The notes under the pieces: generated by a model
The model's database searches: none
What the model saw: only the letters and a program-made list of their open reading frames with translations
What the model was told of the DNA's origin: nothing
Source of the DNA: Alishewanella tabrizica
GTDB lineage: Bacteria > Pseudomonadota > Gammaproteobacteria > Enterobacterales > Alteromonadaceae
Direction: 5' to 3'
Length of the DNA: 64,000 nucleotides
Assembly: GCF_014652375.1 (NCBI RefSeq)
Contig: NZ_BMYR01000005.1
Span: 62,001-126,000, forward strand
Shown here: piece by piece, positions 57,453 through 64,000 of the stretch
How positions within the stretch are numbered: position 1 is the first letter of the stretch
Layout of the letters: every line of letters starts with the position of its first letter
Program-made: the position numbers and the translations under genes

Positions 57453-58238
57453 TTATAACCAGTTTGGTTTTCGTTTTTCTAAAAAGGCGCTAAGCCCTTC
57501 CTGGCCTTCTGCTGATACACGAATTTCTGCAATGGCTTGCGTGGTGTGCGCAATAACCTCGTTGTTGATGTTTTTATTGTAAATCTGCTGCAATAAGTTT
57601 TTAGCGGCACTGACCGCGGCTGGGCTATTTTGCAGTAGTGCTTGCACCAGCGGCTCAGCTTGGTTTTCAAGGGTATCGTTGCTAACCACTTGATGCACTA
57701 AGCCTAAGGTTGCAGCGGTGGTGGCGTTAAAGCGTTCGGCGGTTAAAAAATAACGGCGCGATTGCCGCTCGCCTAAAGCGCGCATGACATAGGGGCTGAT
57801 CACGGCTGGGATTAAGCCTATTTTGACTTCGCTCAAACAAAAGCTAGCATTTTCCTCAGCAAGGGCGATATCACAGCACGCGACTAAACCTACAGCACCA
57901 CCAAAGGCGGCGCCCTGCACCAGCACTAGCGTAGGTTTGGGGAAGGTATCCAGTTTGTGCATCAGGCTAGCGAGTTCGGCGGCATCCTCAAGGTTTTGCT
58001 GATAGTCTTTTTTCGCCATCGAGCGCATCCAGTTGAGATCGGCACCGGCGGAGAAGTTTTTGCCGTTGGATTTTAGTACTAACACTTTGACTTGGTTGTC
58101 GGCAGCGAGGCTGTCAAGCTGGGCGATAAGCTCGGCGATCATTAGATCGTCAAAGGCGTTGTGCACTTCAGGGCGGTTTAACACTAAACTGGCGACACCG
58201 CGGGGGTCTATGGTTATTTCGGTATACTGTAGAGTCAT
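57453..58238 (-). CDS. liuC: Methylglutaconyl-CoA hydratase (enoyl-CoA hydratase family)
   Basis: This is a 261-residue crotonase-fold enzyme. The oxyanion-hole segment is SNGKNFSAGADLNWMRSM and the second is VQGAAFGGAVGLVACCDIALAEENASF. The glutamates in the CLSEVKIGLIPAV region are placed for hydratase chemistry. In this context it hydrates 3-methylglutaconyl-CoA to HMG-CoA. The start at 58238 has GGAG about 11 nt upstream, a long spacing. Array 2 begins some 50 bp upstream and separates it from liuB. Confidence 0.92.
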   Translation of the reverse strand: MTLQYTEITIDPRGVASLVLNRPEVHNAFDDLMIAELIAQLDSLAADNQVKVLVLKSNGKNFSAGADLNWMRSMAKKDYQQNLEDAAELASLMHKLDTFPKPTLVLVQGAAFGGAVGLVACCDIALAEENASFCLSEVKIGLIPAVISPYVMRALGERQSRRYFLTAERFNATTAATLGLVHQVVSNDTLENQAEPLVQALLQNSPAAVSAAKNLLQQIYNKNINNEVIAHTTQAIAEIRVSAEGQEGLSAFLEKRKPNWL

Positions 58239-58393
58239 GGTTGATGTCGCTCCGTTTATGCCAAATTCTATTGTATTGCTCTAAGTCTGGTGCACCCGGT
58301 TAAGAAAATTACTGCCCAGTCAAGGGCCTTGCAGCGAACTAAAATCTGCTATTCGTTTAGGGTAAGCAGATTTCAGATCGTTGCATCCGGCGG

Positions 58394-58503
58394 CTAAACG
58401 CGCCGTACAACTTTGTCGGGGAACGCTGTGGATACGTCCCTGTACGCTCTTGTTTGGCATCCATGCCAAACAGGTCCCCGAGCAAAGTTTACTATGCGTT
58501 TAC
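58394..58503 (+). repeat. Type A hairpin A3 (short form)
   Basis: It is nearly identical to A1: same CGGGG/CCCCG stem and the TGTTTGGCAT-CC-ATGCCAAACA apex. Confidence 0.9.
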
Positions 58504-58602
58504 CACCTCGTTCGATTCTTGTGCATACCTAAGTGCACCTCTAGCCTGCGGTAAGACTCTGGTATAGAGCATACAACGAGCTAGTAAATAACACCTATGC
58601 AG

Positions 58603-58719
58603 CTAGGCAGCGAGTCGATAATGCTAAACCAGGCGTCTTTCGCACGGATGCGAAAGTTCAAGCGTCCATGGAAGGATTCACGGCGGCCTGGTGTGCGTTA
58701 TCGGCTGCAAGCAGCCTAG
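58603..58719 (-). repeat. Type B hairpin B4 (short form)
   Basis: It shares the ACCAGGC/GCCTGGT stem with B1. Its apex palindrome TTTCGCACGGATGCGAAA has one base change that breaks a pair, suggesting slow decay or tolerance. Confidence 0.9.
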
Positions 58720-58788
58720 CGTTTCGGTTTCAACTTGCCCATAGAAGCAAGCTAACCCAGTCAGCCTAAGATCATATGCATCCGGCGG

Positions 58789-58970
58789 CTAAACGCGCCG
58801 TACAACTTTGCCGAGGGACGCCGTGAACCCATCCATGTGCGGTTACAAACTTCTTCCTGAAGTTTGCCCTTCGGGCCAGCGCAAGCGCTGTTCAAATTCG
58901 TTCCCGACGAATTTGTCTGTTTTTCATCCATGAAAAACACGCCCTCGGTCAAAGTGTACTATGCGTTTAC
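58789..58970 (+). repeat. Type A hairpin A4 (long form)
   Basis: It has the A2-type CCGAGGG/CCCTCGG stem. The enlarged apex has palindromes at 58846-58866, 58867-58875, 58877-58890, 58893-58915 and 58919-58938, matching the B1 series in order once B1 is reverse-complemented. Confidence 0.9.
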
Positions 58971-59069
58971 CACCTCGTTCGATTGTCGTGCATCCCAGAG
59001 TGCGCCACAAAACTACAGCAATTATCTGATATTGAACTTGCCGCGAGTTAGTAAATAACACTTATGCAG

Positions 59070-59185
59070 CAAGGCAGCGAGCCGATATTGCTAAACAAAG
59101 CGTGTCCGGCATGGATGCCGGACAGGAGCCCCCATGGAAGGGTTCAAGGCGTCTTTGTGTGCAATATCGGCTTCAAGCAGCCTGG
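59070..59185 (-). repeat. Type B hairpin B5 (short form)
   Basis: It has the ACAAAG/CTTTGT stem and the TGTCCGGCAT-GG-ATGCCGGACA apex, nearly identical to B3. Confidence 0.9.
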
Positions 59186-59279
59186 CGTTTCGATTCAATC
59201 TCACTCATAGAAGCGCAAGCAGCCTGGCGTTTCGATTCAATCTCACTCATAGAAGCGCAAGCAGCCTAGCGTTTCGGTT
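59174..59279. repeat. 42-bp tandem duplication of the B tail
   Basis: Two identical 42-bp units (59174-59215 and 59216-59257) start CAAGCAGCCTGGCG and end CATAGAAGCG. A third partial copy runs to 59279. Each repeats the right end of a B stem without its left partner. Confidence 0.93.
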
Positions 59280-59403
59280 ACAATGATCTATTAAAAGCTA
59301 CCGATTTTAAATTGCACCCAATTAAAATGCGCTGCATCAATCTCAAATCTGCATTTACTTCAAATGAAGCAAGTTCAAGATTGACGCATCCGATAGCTAA
59401 AAA

Positions 59404-61011
59404 CTACATCCTAAACACACCAAAACGACTCTCTTCAATCGGCGCGTTTAATGCTGCTGCAAGCGCCAAGCCTACCGTCATCCGTGTTTGTGCCGGATCA
59501 ATAATGCCATCATCCCACAGCCGCGCACTGGCGTAATACGGATGCCCCTGCTGCTCATACTGCTCAATAATCGGCTGCTTTAACGCCTTTTCAGCCTCTG
59601 CCGACAAAGTTTCACCCTTACGTGCTAAACCATCTTTCGTAACCTGCGCCATTACGCCAGCCGCTTGCTCGCCGCCCATCACGGAAATGCGCGCATTCGG
59701 CCACATCCACATCATGGTGGGATCATAAGCACGGCCGCACATGCCGTAGTTACCTGCACCATAGCTGCCGCCAATTAATACCGTAAACTTCGGTACCTTG
59801 GCGCAGCTTACTGCCATCACCATCTTGGCACCGTGCTTGGCAATACCCTCGGCTTCGTACTTTTTGCCGACCATAAAGCCAGTGATATTTTGTAAGAACA
59901 ACAACGGGATTTTGCGCTGAGCACAGAGTTCAATAAAATGCGCGCCTTTTTGTGCCGATTCAGAGAATAAGATCCCATTATTGGCGACAATGCCCACTGG
60001 ATAGCCGAAGATGCGCGCAAAACCACAGACCAAGGTAGCGCCGTAATATTGTTTAAACTCGTCAAAATCTGAGCCATCGACAATACGCGCGATCACTTCT
60101 TTTACATCGAAAGGTTTACGTAAGTCGGTGCCGACAATGCCGTATAACTCTTTGGCGTCGTACAAAGGCTCTTCAGTTGGCTTAACATGCAGCTGAGCTG
60201 GTACAGGGCGGTTTAAGCGTGAAACGGCATTACGCGCCAGTTGTAAGGCGTGCTCATCGTTTAAGGCATAGTGATCGGCTACACCAGAGATTTTGCAATG
60301 CACATCAGCGCCGCCCAACTCTTCGGCAGACACTTCTTCACCAGTGGCGGCTTTTACCAACGGTGGGCCGGCTAAGAAAATGGTGCCTTGATCTTTGACG
60401 ATAATACTCTCGTCGGCCATGGCTGGCACATAAGCACCGCCCGCAGTACACAAGCCCATTACCGCGGCGATTTGTGGAATGCCTTTGGCTGACATATTGG
60501 CCTGATTAAAGAAGATGCGGCCAAAGTGCAGCTTATCGGGGAAGACATCATCTTGCCGTTGTAGGTTCGCGCCGCCAGAATCCACTAAATAAATACAGGG
60601 TAGGTGGCAGCGCTCAGCAATTTCTTGGGCGCGTAAATGCTTTTTCACAGTAAGCGGATAGTAAGTACCGCCTTTTACCGTGGCATCGTTAGCGACGATC
60701 ATGCACTCCACGCCATTAACACGGCCAATACCAGCGACTACGCCGGCTGCAGGCACGTAATCTTCATAGCATTGCCAAGCGGCAAACTGGCCAATTTCTA
60801 AAAAGGGTGAGCCCGGATCAAGCAGTTTTTGCACCCGATCGCGCGCGAACAACTTACCACGCGAAACGTGGCGGGCGATCAAGCTTTCGCCGCCGCCCAG
60901 TTTAATTTGCTGTACTTTGCTGTTCAGATCATCCACCACCGCCTGCATAGCGGCGGCATTTTTTTGAAACTCCTCGCTGCGAGGATTCACCTTGCTGTTA
61001 AGTTTAGTCAT
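59404..61011 (-). CDS. liuB: Methylcrotonyl-CoA carboxylase, carboxyltransferase beta subunit
   Basis: This 535-residue carboxyltransferase transfers CO2 from the biotin of LiuD to 3-methylcrotonyl-CoA. It has the two-part crotonase-like fold: the N half with [22 protein letters not shown] and [19 protein letters not shown], the C half with [17 protein letters not shown] and [22 protein letters not shown] start at the ATG at 61011, one base after the liuA stop, rather than a TTG inside liuA. Array 2 follows it. Confidence 0.95.
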   Translation of the reverse strand: MTKLNSKVNPRSEEFQKNAAAMQAVVDDLNSKVQQIKLGGGESLIARHVSRGKLFARDRVQKLLDPGSPFLEIGQFAAWQCYEDYVPAAGVVAGIGRVNGVECMIVANDATVKGGTYYPLTVKKHLRAQEIAERCHLPCIYLVDSGGANLQRQDDVFPDKLHFGRIFFNQANMSAKGIPQIAAVMGLCTAGGAYVPAMADESIIVKDQGTIFLAGPPLVKAATGEEVSAEELGGADVHCKISGVADHYALNDEHALQLARNAVSRLNRPVPAQLHVKPTEEPLYDAKELYGIVGTDLRKPFDVKEVIARIVDGSDFDEFKQYYGATLVCGFARIFGYPVGIVANNGILFSESAQKGAHFIELCAQRKIPLLFLQNITGFMVGKKYEAEGIAKHGAKMVMAVSCAKVPKFTVLIGGSYGAGNYGMCGRAYDPTMMWMWPNARISVMGGEQAAGVMAQVTKDGLARKGETLSAEAEKALKQPIIEQYEQQGHPYYASARLWDDGIIDPAQTRMTVGLALAAALNAPIEESRFGVFRM

Positions 61012-61012
61012 G

Positions 61013-62182
61013 TTAATTCGACTCGATAAACAGCTCGCGGCCAATCAGCATACGACGAATTTCTGAAGTGCCCGCGCCAATTTCGTACAGCTTGGCATCG
61101 CGTAATAAACGACCGGTAGGGTATTCGTTGATATAGCCATTGCCACCTAATAATTGAATCGCATCCAGCGCCATTTGGGTAGCCAGCTCGGCCGCATACA
61201 AAATTACGCCAGCGGCATCTTTACGGGTGGTTTCCCCACGATCGCACGATTTCGCCACCATATACACATAAGAGCGTGCCGCGTTCATCCGGGTATACAT
61301 ATCGGCTACTTTGCCTTGTACCAGTTGGAACTCGCCAATAGATTGGCCAAATTGCTTACGATCGTGAATATAAGGTACCACCACATCCATACAGGCTTGC
61401 ATAATACCCAGTGGGCCAGCGGCTAATACCACGCGCTCATAATCTAAACCGCTCATCAATACTTGAACGCCACGGCCAACTTGACCCAGCACGTTTTCTT
61501 CTGGCACTTCACAGTCTTCAAATACCAACTCACAGGTATTTGAGCCGCGCATGCCTAGCTTGTCGAGTTTTTGTGCTTGCGAAAAGCCCTTAAAACCCCG
61601 CTCCACAATAAAAGCAGTAATACCTTTTGAGCCTGCATTAACATCGGTTTTTGCGTAAATCACATAGGTATGGGCATCTGGACCATTGGTGATCCACATT
61701 TTATTGCCGTTAAGGATGTACTTATCGCCTTGTTTTTCGGCGCGCAGTTTCATGCTCACCACATCTGAACCGGCATTAGGTTCGCTCATCGCCAAGGCAC
61801 CAATATGCTCGCCTGAACATAATTTAGGTAAATACTTTTGTTTTTGGGCTTCAGTGCCGTTGCGGAAAATTTGGTTAACACACAAGTTAGAGTGGGCACC
61901 ATAAGATAAGGCGACTGATGCCGAAGCTCGGCTAATTTCTTCCATCGCGATAACATGTTCTAAATAGCCTAAACCTGAACCGCCATACTTTTCATCAACG
62001 GTAATACCGAGCAGGCCAAGATCGCCAAATTTGCGCCATAAATCATTCGGGAAGGCGTTATCATGATCGATTTGCGCGGCCCGCGGGGCAATTTCTTCGC
62101 GAGCAAAAGCGTTAACTTGCTCGCGGATCATATCGACGGTTTCACCTAAGTCGAAATTCAGACCTTTATATGTACTAATCAT
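61013..62182 (-). CDS. liuA: Isovaleryl-CoA dehydrogenase
   Basis: This 389-residue FAD acyl-CoA dehydrogenase oxidises isovaleryl-CoA to 3-methylcrotonyl-CoA and passes electrons to ETF. Family motifs are [18 protein letters not shown] and [18 protein letters not shown] for FAD and substrate binding, and [35 protein letters not shown] near the end. Isovaleryl-CoA dehydrogenases take their catalytic Glu from the middle helix region ([13 protein letters not shown] here), as opposed to the C-terminal position of other members. The liuB start follows one base after its stop. Confidence 0.95.
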   Translation of the reverse strand: MISTYKGLNFDLGETVDMIREQVNAFAREEIAPRAAQIDHDNAFPNDLWRKFGDLGLLGITVDEKYGGSGLGYLEHVIAMEEISRASASVALSYGAHSNLCVNQIFRNGTEAQKQKYLPKLCSGEHIGALAMSEPNAGSDVVSMKLRAEKQGDKYILNGNKMWITNGPDAHTYVIYAKTDVNAGSKGITAFIVERGFKGFSQAQKLDKLGMRGSNTCELVFEDCEVPEENVLGQVGRGVQVLMSGLDYERVVLAAGPLGIMQACMDVVVPYIHDRKQFGQSIGEFQLVQGKVADMYTRMNAARSYVYMVAKSCDRGETTRKDAAGVILYAAELATQMALDAIQLLGGNGYINEYPTGRLLRDAKLYEIGAGTSEIRRMLIGRELFIESN

Positions 62183-62225
62183 ACTTACCCCGTTACTTGG
62201 TTGTTGATAATCAAATGTGTTTTTA

Positions 62226-62651
62226 TTATGTGGAAGAAGAGGCTGAGGTAGCGCTCTTGAGTTGTTGCGCTTCGTTTAGCGTCTCTCTGCAGCGTTTTTC
62301 AACAGTTACCAGTTCCATTAATACCACTTTGATATCGTCAAGTTGCTGATGAAGTTCACCTTTTTTCAACTCGATTAATTTAAGCATGGTACTAAGCTGG
62401 GTAACGCTACTTTTATCTGCATCGTAAAGTTCGAACAGTTGACCGGTTTCCGCCAGACTGAATCCTAAGCGTTTTCCACGTAAAATAAGTTTAAGTCTTA
62501 CACGATCACGCTTACTGTAAATGCGTGTTTGACCATTACGCTGTGGTGTTAGCAAGCCTTGATCTTCATAAAATCGAATGCTGCGCGTGGTGATATCAAA
62601 TTCGCGCGAAAGTTCGCTAATGCTGTAGGTTTTATCGTCTTTTTCTTTCAT
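62226..62651 (-). CDS. liuR: MerR-family regulator of branched-chain acid catabolism
   Basis: This 141-residue MerR-type regulator has the winged helix at the N-terminus ([38 protein letters not shown]), then a dimerisation coiled coil, and no metal-binding Cys. LiuR proteins control liu genes in gammaproteobacteria. The start is the ATG at 62651 with GGAAGG 6 nt upstream; a longer frame would put 41 residues before the HTH and cross its own promoter. It heads the minus-strand cluster, 43 bp before liuA. Confidence 0.93.
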   Translation of the reverse strand: MKEKDDKTYSISELSREFDITTRSIRFYEDQGLLTPQRNGQTRIYSKRDRVRLKLILRGKRLGFSLAETGQLFELYDADKSSVTQLSTMLKLIELKKGELHQQLDDIKVVLMELVTVEKRCRETLNEAQQLKSATSASSST

Positions 62652-62678
62652 GGCATGCCTTCCAACTGAATGCTGGCA

Positions 62679-62707
62679 ACTATAAGTGAAGTTTACGTAA
62701 AGGTAAA
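62679..62707 (-). promoter_or_regulatory. Promoter and LiuR-type operator of the liu operon
   Basis: On the minus strand TTTACC (62707-62702) and TATAGT (62684-62679) are 17 bp apart. The dyad TTTACGTAAAGGTAAA at 62692-62707 covers the -35 and resembles the LiuR box of related bacteria, so LiuR probably acts on its own operon here. Confidence 0.65.
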
Positions 62708-62821
62708 GCAGGGGTCTGGTGTTTTCAAGGGTTGCCGCCTGATGCAAGTGTGTTTTGTAAAGATAACATGCCAAGTAAAGCGGCTAAATTTGTAAAAAGG
62801 GCGCAATTTTTTTCGAGTCTA

Positions 62822-62836
62822 CTACCATAGTGGTAG
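62822..62836. promoter_or_regulatory. Perfect inverted repeat CTACCA-TAG-TGGTAG
   Basis: A perfect 6+3+6 dyad ends 4 bp before the thiolase -35 region. It is different from the LiuR box, so it may bind a second regulator. Confidence 0.35.
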
Positions 62837-62840
62837 CATG

Positions 62841-62873
62841 TTGACGTTGGCGTAAACGTAAATTTGGTGTAGT
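62841..62873 (+). promoter_or_regulatory. LiuR-type operator and promoter of the thiolase gene
   Basis: TTGACGTTGGCGTAAA (62841-62856) is a LiuR-like 16-bp dyad with a further half-site ACGTAAA at 62857-62862. Its first six bases form a -35 box; the best -10 is TGTAGT at 62868, giving a long spacer of about 21 bp as in MerR-controlled promoters. Confidence 0.55.
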
Positions 62874-62913
62874 CTCTTTCGCATTAATCCAGATGTCGAT
62901 GTGGGAGCAAAAA

Positions 62914-64000
62914 ATGAATCAGCAAAATGCCGTTGTGATTGTTGCAGCAAAACGTACTGCCATGGGCGGCTTTGTAGGTGGCTTAGCTGATGTTGATGCT
63001 ACCGTGTTGGGTGCGACAGCGATCCGTGCGGCTGTAGCCGCAGCAGGTATCGCGCCAGAACACATAAATGAAGTGATCATGGGTAATGTGTTACCCGCTG
63101 GTTTAGGGCAAGCGCCTGCGCGCCAAGCCACATTAAAAGCCGGTTTACCCCTTAGTGCGGGCGCTACAACCATTAATAAAGTATGTGGTTCAGGTCTTAA
63201 AGCCGTCATGCTGGCAACGGATTTATTGCAAGTTGGTAGTGCCGATGTTGTTGTTGCGGGGGGAATGGAATCTATGAGTAATGCCCCGTATTTACTCGAT
63301 AAAGCCCGTAGTGGTTATCGGATGGGGCATGGTCAAATCAAAGATCATATGATGCTTGATGGCTTAGAAAATGCTTACGACGGTAAGGCGATGGGCTGTT
63401 TTGCTCAAGATACTGCTAACGATAAAAACATCACTCGTGAGCAAATGGACGCCTATGCGTTGACCTCATTAACCCGTGCGCAGCAGGCTATTAGCAGTGG
63501 TGCTTTTGTTGCTGAAATTGCCCCGGTGACCTTTCAAACGCGCAAAGGTGACGTTACGTTCAGTGTTGATGAACAGCCTGGTAATGCTAAACCTGAGAAA
63601 ATTCCAAGCTTACGTCCAGCGTTCGCCAAAGACGGTACTATCACTGCGGCCAATTCAAGTTCTATTTCTGACGGTGCGGCAGCGTTAGTGTTAATGCGAG
63701 AAGCCGATGCTAAAGCGCAAGGGTTAACGCCTTTAGTACGGATCGTGGCGCATGCTACCCATTCGATGGAGCCTGCGTTATTCACAGTTGCACCAGTTGG
63801 TGCTATGCAAAAGGTGTTGGCTAAAGCAGGCTGGCAAAAAGATGATGTTGATTTATGGGAAATCAATGAAGCCTTTGCCATGGTGACCATGCTTGCCATT
63901 AATGAACTTGGGCTAGATGCTCAGAAAGTGAATGTTAATGGCGGAGCCTGTGCTTTAGGCCATCCTATTGGTGCCTCTGGAGCGCGTATTTTAGTGACAC
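62914..64000 (+). CDS. Acetyl-CoA C-acetyltransferase (thiolase), 3' end outside window
   Basis: This thiolase is truncated by the window after about 362 codons, with the frame still open. The nucleophile Cys is in NKVCGSGLKAV (residue 91), then VVAGGMESMSNAPY, EINEAFAMV, and NVNGGACALGHPIGASGARI with the catalytic His; the second active-site Cys lies beyond the window. It splits the acetoacetyl-CoA made by ScoAB into two acetyl-CoA. The start at 62914 has GGGAG 7 nt upstream. It is divergent from liuR and has a LiuR-like box in its promoter, so the degradative role is favoured over PHB synthesis. Confidence 0.92.
   Translation, partial: MNQQNAVVIVAAKRTAMGGFVGGLADVDATVLGATAIRAAVAAAGIAPEHINEVIMGNVLPAGLGQAPARQATLKAGLPLSAGATTINKVCGSGLKAVMLATDLLQVGSADVVVAGGMESMSNAPYLLDKARSGYRMGHGQIKDHMMLDGLENAYDGKAMGCFAQDTANDKNITREQMDAYALTSLTRAQQAISSGAFVAEIAPVTFQTRKGDVTFSVDEQPGNAKPEKIPSLRPAFAKDGTITAANSSSISDGAAALVLMREADAKAQGLTPLVRIVAHATHSMEPALFTVAPVGAMQKVLAKAGWQKDDVDLWEINEAFAMVTMLAINELGLDAQKVNVNGGACALGHPIGASGARILVT

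Larger units (their letters stand above)
58290..59400. repeat. Hairpin repeat array 2 (order A-B-A-B)
   Basis: This is a non-coding block of about 1.1 kb between liuB and liuC, with two complete A-spacer-B units: A3 58394-58503 with B4 58603-58719, and A4 58789-58970 with B5 59070-59185. The spacer (from CACCTCGTTCGATT to about AGTAAATAACACYTATGCAG) is conserved with that of A1-B1. The right end is a 42-bp tandem duplication of the B tail. The block ends a few bases from the liuB stop codon at 59404. Confidence 0.92.

Noticed and set aside
58761-59058. Open frames of 63-64 codons inside array 2
   Set aside because: They are made of repeat sequence, on opposite strands of the same stems, and have no supported start sites.
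53301-59185. Integron attC sites
   Set aside because: Folded, bulged stems invite the comparison, but I found no RYYYAAC/GTTRRRY core pair at the ends, no cassette ORFs and no integrase.
53221-59400. CRISPR array
   Set aside because: Repeats are over 100 nt, form two classes, and spacers between A and B are themselves conserved; no cas genes are present.
53221-59400. Ordinary MITE or IS remnant
   Set aside because: No terminal inverted repeats with target-site duplication could be defined, and nested covarying hairpins are not a MITE feature. Mobility in trans remains possible.
62652-62774. Longer N-terminus for LiuR
   Set aside because: It would cross the gene's own promoter and operator and place 41 unrelated residues before the HTH; the ATG at 62651 has a good ribosome-binding site.

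Overview
The window looks like the chromosome of a free-living, aerobic marine or freshwater gammaproteobacterium of the Alteromonadales/Chromatiaceae type; Rheinheimera, Alishewanella or Arsukibacterium would fit. This is inferred from gene content: a PaeA (YtfL) that matches the enterobacterial protein closely, a complete liu leucine-catabolism cluster, a YfhM/PbpC pair, a lipoprotein with a GlyGly-CTERM tail, YqaA, RlmC and YgiQ. No rRNA, tRNA, IS element, prophage or CRISPR array was seen.

Layout. 1-9 kb: the 3' part of paeA, a DUF5610 protein, an MFS carrier and an Old Yellow Enzyme, a second MFS carrier, an RluF-type pseudouridine synthase, a DUF4136 lipoprotein and a FadL porin. 9-17 kb: a three-gene RND efflux operon (lipoprotein adaptor plus two HAE1 permeases). 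16.8-17.6 kb: a Mn2+ exporter of the GDT1/UPF0016 family behind a yybP-ykoY riboswitch whose promoter, aptamer, terminator and antiterminator can all be read. 17.7-20 kb: an RsbQ-like hydrolase translationally coupled to a PAS histidine kinase. 20-32 kb: a GlyGly-CTERM lipoprotein, a regulator, BASS and CDF transporters, a NYN protein, a lipase with a membrane-anchored neighbour, YajD, a matrixin-type protease, a second lipase and YgiQ. 32-43 kb: alpha-2-macroglobulin and PbpC, an ENPP-type phosphodiesterase lipoprotein and RlmC. 43-51.7 kb: a chemoreceptor, YqaA, DUF2750, D-lactate dehydrogenase, glutathione peroxidase, a hydroxyisobutyrate-dehydrogenase-like enzyme, an S33 peptidase and an exported M17 aminopeptidase.

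51.8-64 kb is a leucine/isovalerate catabolic locus. On the minus strand, in transcription order: liuR, liuA, liuB, repeat array 2, liuC, liuD, liuE, repeat array 1, scoA, scoB. A thiolase is divergent on the plus strand. Together these take isovaleryl-CoA through methylcrotonyl-, methylglutaconyl- and HMG-CoA to acetoacetate and acetyl-CoA, then activate acetoacetate and split acetoacetyl-CoA. LiuR-type operators sit on both sides of the divergent promoter region.

The most unusual content is the pair of roughly 1.1-1.2 kb non-coding repeat arrays that interrupt this cluster. They hold nine long imperfect hairpins of two classes (A and B). The classes have different outer stems but share one apical module, in opposite orientation. 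The apices carry small palindromes with a CATCCATG core whose flanking arms differ between copies yet stay complementary, and the outer stems covary too. This points to selection on folded RNA or single-stranded DNA. I do not recognise it as a named family and know no function for it.
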